Under the pieces are notes generated by a model. That model ran no database searches, was not told where the DNA came from, and was given only the letters and a program-made list of their open reading frames with translations. Made by a program: the position numbers and the translations under genes. A stretch of 10,349 nucleotides of DNA, from positions 1 through 10,349 of the forward strand of contig CAMAUH010000113.1 of assembly GCA_945861365.1 (NCBI GenBank), given 5' to 3'. This document shows, in pieces, positions 5,879 through 10,349 of this stretch. Position 1 is the stretch's first letter. Each line of letters opens with the position of its first letter. This DNA is from Candidatus Kuenenia stuttgartensis. GTDB lineage: Bacteria > Planctomycetota > UBA1135 > UBA2386.

Positions 5879-8800
5879 AGCGGCAGCGCCTGCAGTGCCT
5901 GCTCGGCGAACGTGCGCGGGTTCACGCGCGTCCAAACCTTGACGACCTTGCCAGCGCCGTCGATCAGCACCGCGATGCGGCGCGGCATCTCGGCCATGAC
6001 GTCGTCGGCAGCACCACAGGCGATCGCCAGCTTGCGATCCGCATCGCGCAGCATCGGGAACGGCAGCGCATGGCCGCTGCGCATGGCTTCGAGCTCGGTG
6101 GTCGGATCGAACGCGACGCCGAGCACGTCGGCACCACGCTGCACCAGTTCCGCGTGCTGGTCGCGCAGGGCTTCCGCCTGCGTGATGCAGCTCGGCATGT
6201 CGGCCTTCGGGCAGAACCACACCAGCAGCATGCGGCCCTTGTGGTCGGCGAGCGTGTGCACCTTGCCCGCCGCATCGGTCAACGCGAAGTCGGGGGCCGG
6301 CTGGCCCGCCTGCAGCTTCGCCGCCGGCGCGGCGATCGCGTTCGCGTTGACGGCGCCGCTGCGCACTTCCGCAGCGATCGCGACCCCGGAGCCGCGCGCC
6401 TCGTCGCTGCCGACCGGACCGCCGCCGGCAGGCGCACCTTCCGGCTTCGCGGTCGTCTCTGCTGCCGCCGCCGGCGCCGGCTTCACGTGCGCATCGATGT
6501 AGCTCGCCGCGAACGGCAGCTTCTCGGTCTCGCGCTCGTGGAACGGCACGCCCTCCTGCATCCACTTCGGCGCCGGTGCGCCCTTGCAGTGGTGGTCGAA
6601 GTACTCAGCCATGCGGCGCGACCAGTCCTTCATGTTGGCGCGGTTGCGCAGGCCGTGGCCCTCGCCGTTGTAGTTGAACAGGTAGCACTCCTTGCCGAGG
6701 CGCCGCAGCGCCGTGAAGTACTCGATGCCCTGCGTCCACGGCACCGCACCGTCCTGGTCGTTGTGCAGCATCAGCACCGGCGTCTGCACCTTGTCCGCGA
6801 AGTGGATCGGCGAGTTCTCCTGGTAGCGCAGCGGGTACTGCCACGGCGTGCCGCCGATGCGCGACTGCGTCTGTTCGTACTGGAACTGCCGCGACACGCC
6901 GGACTCGTAGCGGATGCCGCCGTACGCCGAAAGCATGTTGCTGACCGCAGCACCGCTCTCGACGCACGCGAAGATGTTGGTGCGCGTGACCAGGAACGCG
7001 GTCTGGTAGCCGCCCCAGCTGTGGCCCGACGCGGCGATCGCCTTGCTGTCGACGAAGCCCTGCGCGACCAGGTGCTGCACGCCGCTGACGACGCACTTCA
7101 CGCACGAGTTGCCCGGATAGCCGATCTCGTAGACGACGTCGGGCATGAACCACAGGTAGCCGTTGCTGACGTAGTACGACGCGTTCGGCGACGTGCCCGG
7201 GGCCGGCGCCACGTAGCTGTGCAGGCCCTGCGTCATGCGCTCGTAGAAGTGCACCATCATCGGGTACTTCTTCGTCGGGTCGAAGTCGTCGGGCTTCACC
7301 AGCACGCCCTGCCGCGGGTTGCCGTCGCCGTCGATCCAGTGCACCAGCTCGGACTTGCCCCAGCGGTAGTTCTTCTGCTGCGGGTTGGCGTCGCTGAGGC
7401 GGCGCATGCCGCGGAAGTCGCTCGCCGCGGTCCACAGGTCGGCGAACTGCGCGAACGTGCTCTGCGTGAAGAACAGCCGGCTCGCGTGCTTGGGCCGCAT
7501 CACGTCGCCGAAGTTGACGTCCGCCATGACCAGACGCTGCGGCTTCTGCGCGCGCACCAGCGAGTCGGCGTGGAAACCTTCGGCCATCGTGTCGACGTGC
7601 GTGGTCGCCAGCAGCAGTTCGTCGTCGACCCATTCGCGATCGTCGCTGCGCGGCAGCTGCTGCACGCGCAGGCGCAGCCGGTTGGCGCGCCCGAAGCCGT
7701 CGGTGACGCAGACCGCCGCGGAACCGTCCGGCGGCACGCTCCAGACGTCGAACTCGTCGTGCAGCAGCACCGCACCATCGTCCTTGGTCCAACCGGCGAT
7801 GCCGTACGGCGAGTCCGGTTCGGGGTGGTCGTCGTCGTGTTGATGGAACGGCACTGGCAGTGCACCGGTCAGGTCGCGCCGCACGCCGGTGGCGATGTCG
7901 AGGCTCCACCAGTGGTAGTCGGTGCTGAACCACAGCAGGTACTTGCCCTGCGGTGACGTCGACACGTTGCCGCGCAGCTTCTCGAGCACGCGCGTGCGCT
8001 GGCCCGACTTCGCGTCGACCAACCACACGTCGGTGTAGCGACCATCCCACGTCGTCTCCTTCTCGTAGGCGCGGCCGTCGTTGCCGATCAGCACGTTGCC
8101 GGCGGGGCCGACGAAGCGCAGCGAACGCAGGCCATCGTCGCCGAGCACGGCCAGCCGATCCGCGCCGCGCTGCCACACCGCCGTCCACTCGGGATTGCGC
8201 TCGCCGTTGCCGCGCTTCTGCTGCGCGGTCTGCAGCGTGCCGTCGCGCCAGTTCCAGAGATCGAGCGTGACCTTGTCCTCGGGCAGGATCGGCAGCGGCT
8301 CGGCTGCGGGCGGATCGTTGACGTCGAACGACACCTGGCGGCCATCGCGCGTGAACGACACGCCGCCGGCGACGCGCTTGCCGGGCGGCATGCCGGGCGC
8401 ACCGGCCCACGCGATGCGGCGCGCGGGCGCGCTGCCACCTTCCCACAGGTAGAGGTCGCTGGCCGGCTTGTCGGCGGCGAAGTCGACCTTGTCGCTGGTG
8501 AACGCGACCGCCGCCTCGGCGCGGTCGATCGTCACGTTGCCGACGTGCGCGATGCCGTCGAGCAGCTGCACCGCGTCGCCGCCCGCGAGCGGCTGCACGA
8601 ACAGGCCGTACTTCGCGTCCTGCGCCGGCTTCTTCGCCGACGTGTGGTACCACAGCCACTTGCCCTGCCGCGACACGCCGTAGGCGACGACGTCGGCGAT
8701 GGTGCGTTCGCTGCCGGTCGCGAGGTCGCGCACGAGCAGGTCGGTGCCCTCGGGCCGCTTCGCTTCGATCGGATCCGCGGCCGGTCCCGCAGCGCCACCT

Positions 8801-9696
8801 GGCCCGCGTCGCCCGCCGCGGCGGCCCGCACCGCGCGTTTCCCCTGCCTGAGCTTCGGCCGCGGGCTCAGCGGCCGCGGGCTCCGCCGCTGCCGCCGCCG
8901 CCGGGGCCGCTGGCTCGCCGGTCGCGGCTTTCGGCTCTTCGGCCTTCGGTGCCTCACCAGCGGCAGCTCCTTCGGCAGGCTTGCTGGCTTCGGGCTTGGC
9001 TGCGTCCGGCTTCGCTTCCGGCTTCTCCTTGTGGATCAGCAGGAACGGCACGTCATCGCTGACCAGCGAGCCCTTCACCTTGCCGAGCTTGTCGACCTTG
9101 CCGGTCGCGAGGTCGAGCAGCATCAGTTCGCCGCGATCCCGCGACGCGCCGTCCTCGCCGCCCCCGGGACCGCCTGGACCACCAGGGCCAAACCCCGCAC
9201 CACCGCGACGGCCCCCGGCGCCACCACGGCCGGCGAATGCCGCGGCGCCCGCACCACCAGGACCACCAGGCCCCATCGCTGGCGGACCGCCAGCGGCTTC
9301 GCCTTCGCCGCCGCGCGCAGCAGCCCCTTCACTGCCTGGCTTGTTGCCTTCCTTCGCCTTCTTGCGCAGCTCGGCGATCTTCTTGTCGCGCTCGGCGACC
9401 TTCGACGTGCCCTGCGTGAACACCACGAAGCGGCCGTCGGCGGAGAAGCGCGGGCTGCTGCCGAAGTCGTGGCGGTAGCTGCGCGTGCCGTCGACCTCGC
9501 GCACCTCGAGCACGCCGTCGCCCTGCTGCGGCTCGAGCTGCCACGCCACCCACGCGCCATCCTGGCTGTAGGCGGTCGCACGCAGCGACTTCCATTGGTC
9601 GTAGTCGTCGTGCGTCAGCGGGCGACGATCCTGCGCCAGCGCCGAGGCCGCGGCAAACAGAACGCAGACGGAGAGCAGACGGGAGGCAGCGAACAT
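5875..9696 (-). CDS. Exported S9 prolyl-oligopeptidase-type peptidase fused to a C-terminal peroxiredoxin-like domain
   Basis: A 1273-residue protein. Residues 1-21 form a signal peptide (RLLSVCVLFAAASALAQ), so it acts in the periplasm or outside. Residues 25-780 are a TolB/DPP-IV-like beta-propeller interrupted by a Gly-rich loop (118-183) and an Ala/Pro/Glu/Lys-rich loop (224-316). The alpha/beta-hydrolase S9 domain (about 785-1055) has a complete triad: Ser893 in GHSWGGY, Asp982 in NDQDGAVP and His1014 in GEGHGL, with DPP-IV-like spacing. It should cleave peptides, probably short ones; specificity is unknown. After an Ala/Pro linker (1060-1126) comes an AhpC/TSA (PrxQ/BCP-like) domain, from GQPAPDFALTD (1131-1141) to about 1270. 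Its presumed peroxidatic Cys1170 lies in CPKADMPSC, but the usual Thr three residues earlier is Met1167 and no Cys occupies the +5 resolving position. The start ATG 9694-9696 was chosen for GGAG six bases upstream and the signal peptide; the frame's longer ATG at 9786 would bury the signal. Confidence 0.9.
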   Translation of the reverse strand: MFAASRLLSVCVLFAAASALAQDRRPLTHDDYDQWKSLRATAYSQDGAWVAWQLEPQQGDGVLEVREVDGTRSYRHDFGSSPRFSADGRFVVFTQGTSKVAERDKKIAELRKKAKEGNKPGSEGAAARGGEGEAAGGPPAMGPGGPGGAGAAAFAGRGGAGGRRGGAGFGPGGPGGPGGGEDGASRDRGELMLLDLATGKVDKLGKVKGSLVSDDVPFLLIHKEKPEAKPDAAKPEASKPAEGAAAGEAPKAEEPKAATGEPAAPAAAAAAEPAAAEPAAEAQAGETRGAGRRGGRRGPGGAAGPAADPIEAKRPEGTDLLVRDLATGSERTIADVVAYGVSRQGKWLWYHTSAKKPAQDAKYGLFVQPLAGGDAVQLLDGIAHVGNVTIDRAEAAVAFTSDKVDFAADKPASDLYLWEGGSAPARRIAWAGAPGMPPGKRVAGGVSFTRDGRQVSFDVNDPPAAEPLPILPEDKVTLDLWNWRDGTLQTAQQKRGNGERNPEWTAVWQRGADRLAVLGDDGLRSLRFVGPAGNVLIGNDGRAYEKETTWDGRYTDVWLVDAKSGQRTRVLEKLRGNVSTSPQGKYLLWFSTDYHWWSLDIATGVRRDLTGALPVPFHQHDDDHPEPDSPYGIAGWTKDDGAVLLHDEFDVWSVPPDGSAAVCVTDGFGRANRLRLRVQQLPRSDDREWVDDELLLATTHVDTMAEGFHADSLVRAQKPQRLVMADVNFGDVMRPKHASRLFFTQSTFAQFADLWTAASDFRGMRRLSDANPQQKNYRWGKSELVHWIDGDGNPRQGVLVKPDDFDPTKKYPMMVHFYERMTQGLHSYVAPAPGTSPNASYYVSNGYLWFMPDVVYEIGYPGNSCVKCVVSGVQHLVAQGFVDSKAIAASGHSWGGYQTAFLVTRTNIFACVESGAAVSNMLSAYGGIRYESGVSRQFQYEQTQSRIGGTPWQYPLRYQENSPIHFADKVQTPVLMLHNDQDGAVPWTQGIEYFTALRRLGKECYLFNYNGEGHGLRNRANMKDWSRRMAEYFDHHCKGAPAPKWMQEGVPFHERETEKLPFAASYIDAHVKPAPAAAAETTAKPEGAPAGGGPVGSDEARGSGVAIAAEVRSGAVNANAIAAPAAKLQAGQPAPDFALTDAAGKVHTLADHKGRMLLVWFCPKADMPSCITQAEALRDQHAELVQRGADVLGVAFDPTTELEAMRSGHALPFPMLRDADRKLAIACGAADDVMAEMPRRIAVLIDGAGKVVKVWTRVNPRTFAEQALQALPL
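8749..9027 (-). other. Ala/Pro/Glu/Lys-rich low-complexity insertion in the S9 beta-propeller
   Basis: This stretch encodes residues about 224-316 of the S9-peroxiredoxin protein. It runs from a Lys/Pro/Glu/Ala segment (KPEAKPDAAKPEASKP) through Ala/Pro/Glu (EPAAPAAAAAAEPAAAEPAA) into an Arg/Gly patch (RGAGRRGGRRGPGG). It separates two normal propeller-strand regions (LMLLDLATGK before, DLLVRDLATGS after) and is expected to be an exposed disordered loop. Confidence 0.75.
9148..9345 (-). other. Gly-rich (GPGGPGG) low-complexity insertion in the S9 beta-propeller
   Basis: This stretch encodes residues about 118-183 of the S9-peroxiredoxin protein. It begins after a charged helix (AERDKKIAELRKKAKEG, 101-117) and contains GPGGPGG runs twice, at 142-148 and 170-179, with Ala and Arg between. 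It is expected to be unstructured and reads as an expanded loop within the propeller. Its codons stay in frame and GC-rich like the rest of the gene, so it is not a frameshift artefact. Confidence 0.75.
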
Positions 9697-9813
9697 GTGA
9701 GGCTCCGTGAAGGTCCGAACGAGGCGGCGCATCCTACGCAGGCGATCCCACCGCCGACCGCCGCGGCGCTGTCGCGAGCTTGTCACGGTAGCGCGGGTCT
9801 GCGAACGCCGCCG
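9697..9813. other. Intergenic region upstream of the S9-peroxiredoxin gene
   Basis: This 117-base gap separates the stop of the partial gene on the right from the S9 start. A TAGGAT hexamer on the minus strand (complement of 9731-9736) resembles a -10 box, but no matching -35 is present at 16-18 bases, so a promoter here is only suspected. No terminator-like stem is visible for the upstream gene. Confidence 0.3.
9703..9706 (-). promoter_or_regulatory. Shine-Dalgarno GGAG for the S9-peroxiredoxin gene
   Basis: GGAG lies on the minus strand six bases before ATG 9694-9696. It is the only convincing ribosome-binding site in the window and decides this start over the upstream in-frame ATG codons, which would place about 30 charged residues ahead of the signal peptide. 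Confidence 0.7.
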
Positions 9814-10349
9814 TCAGTCCGGCAGGCGACCGACCCACCCCACCGAACGTTCCGCAGCGCGCGCCGCGAACCGGTCGGGGTCGATGCTCCAGCGCGCCGC
9901 CAGCGCGTGCACGACGGCGCGGTCGGGCCACCACTTCACGTCGTCGTCGGAACGGTCGCGCGGGTCGTCGACGAAGCAGCCGAGTTCGTGTTCGACCGCG
10001 GTGGTCTCGCCGTGCCACGCCACCACGCCGTCCTCGCCGTCGTAGGCGTAGGCGCGCAGCGGCCGATCCGTCTGCGCGAGCGCCCAACCGTGCCGATCCT
10101 GGTCGCTGTCGGTGAGGAACCACGCGGCGGCCCCGTGGGCGGCGGCGAGCCGCTGCAGCAGCGGCACCACGTCGTCGACGCCGCGCGCCGCGAGGTCGCG
10201 CCCGAACACCAGCACGCAACCGTCGATCGCCGGCGTCACGAACACGCCCGCGTCGCGCGCCGCGGCGACGCCATCGCGCCAGTTGGCGGGCAACACGGTG
10301 CGCAGCGCCAGCGTGCGCAGCACGGCCTCGTCATCGCCGGTGCGGATCG
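9814..10349 (-). CDS. Uncharacterised protein, 5' end outside window
   Basis: The frame stops at TGA 9814-9816 and remains open to the right edge, giving about 178 visible residues. A GTG at 10321-10323 could be a start, but the frame continues upstream (IRTGDDEAVLRTLALRTVLP), so the gene probably begins beyond the window. No signal peptide or membrane helix is visible in this part. It is rich in Trp and acidic residues. Segments such as NWRDGVAAA, GVFVTPAIDGCVLVFGRDL and RWSIDPDRF resemble a widespread family of bacterial hypothetical proteins that I know only from memory and cannot name. It reads as a compact cytoplasmic domain. It is transcribed towards the S9 gene, 117 bases away. Function unknown. 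Confidence 0.7.
   Translation of the reverse strand, partial: IRTGDDEAVLRTLALRTVLPANWRDGVAAARDAGVFVTPAIDGCVLVFGRDLAARGVDDVVPLLQRLAAAHGAAAWFLTDSDQDRHGWALAQTDRPLRAYAYDGEDGVVAWHGETTAVEHELGCFVDDPRDRSDDDVKWWPDRAVVHALAARWSIDPDRFAARAAERSVGWVGRLPD

Noticed and set aside
5879..6565. N-terminal extension of the amidohydrolase frame into the S9 gene
   Set aside because: The upstream part is a low-complexity shadow of the peroxiredoxin and linker coding sequence. The family motifs begin right after the GTG at 5876-5878.
5797..7956. Long plus-strand open frame (719 residues) opposite the S9-peroxiredoxin gene
   Set aside because: It is antisense to the catalytic peptidase and redox domains and its composition is that of a GC-rich shadow frame.
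6605..8659. 684-residue minus-strand frame inside the S9 gene
   Set aside because: It is a shifted frame of the same strand with Arg/Ala-dominated sequence. The true frame shows the propeller and triad motifs.
8981..9478. Pro-rich plus-strand frame resembling a collagen-like or proline-rich protein
   Set aside because: It is the antisense of the Gly-rich and Ala/Pro-rich insertions; GGC/CCC-type codons read as Pro on the opposite strand.
9697..9786. Upstream ATG starts for the S9-peroxiredoxin gene
   Set aside because: They would put about 30 mostly Arg-rich residues before the signal peptide, whereas ATG 9694-9696 has GGAG at correct spacing.

Overview
The window is a very GC-rich, tightly packed bacterial segment with seven protein-coding genes. 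Six lie on the minus strand and one, cut by the left edge, lies on the plus strand. No gap between genes exceeds about 135 bases. I see no rRNA, tRNA, insertion sequence, integrase or CRISPR array. The organism is Gram-negative, because it encodes two outer-membrane beta-barrels with the terminal aromatic residue of outer-membrane proteins. The mix of OmpL-like (BBP2-type) porins, a long secreted S9 peptidase with low-complexity loops, an AftB-like membrane glycosyltransferase, weak Shine-Dalgarno signals and GTG starts fits a high-GC Planctomycetota member. That placement is an inference; Myxococcota or another high-GC phylum cannot be excluded.

Layout, left to right. At 1-435 (plus) is the 3' end of a histidine-rich protein built of degenerate AHGDAHAPAH-type repeats with one C-terminal membrane helix. 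It converges on 451-2151 (minus), a multi-pass GT-C glycosyltransferase resembling AftB; the two stop codons lie within one short imperfect palindrome. Next, on the minus strand, are two tandem paralogous porins (2220-3491 and 3556-5016). The second carries an extra N-terminal coiled coil. At 5150-5878 is a COG3931-type N-formylglutamate amidohydrolase-like enzyme. Its GTG start overlaps the stop of the upstream gene (GTGA). That upstream gene, 5875-9696, encodes a 1273-residue exported S9 prolyl-oligopeptidase-type peptidase fused in frame to a C-terminal AhpC/TSA peroxiredoxin-like domain. At the right edge (9814 to beyond 10349, minus) is the 3' part of an unrecognised protein.

Transcription on the minus strand runs right to left: unknown protein, S9-peroxiredoxin, amidohydrolase, porin B, porin A, glycosyltransferase. 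The S9 and amidohydrolase genes are almost certainly translationally coupled. A GC-rich inverted repeat in the gap before porin B may end or attenuate that unit. The porins and glycosyltransferase follow with 64-68 base gaps. A plausible common theme is envelope work: peptide breakdown outside the cytoplasm, uptake through outer-membrane channels and surface glycan assembly. The sequence does not prove a shared pathway. The most unusual objects are the S9-peroxiredoxin fusion, with its altered redox active site and low-complexity propeller insertions, and the His-rich tail protein.
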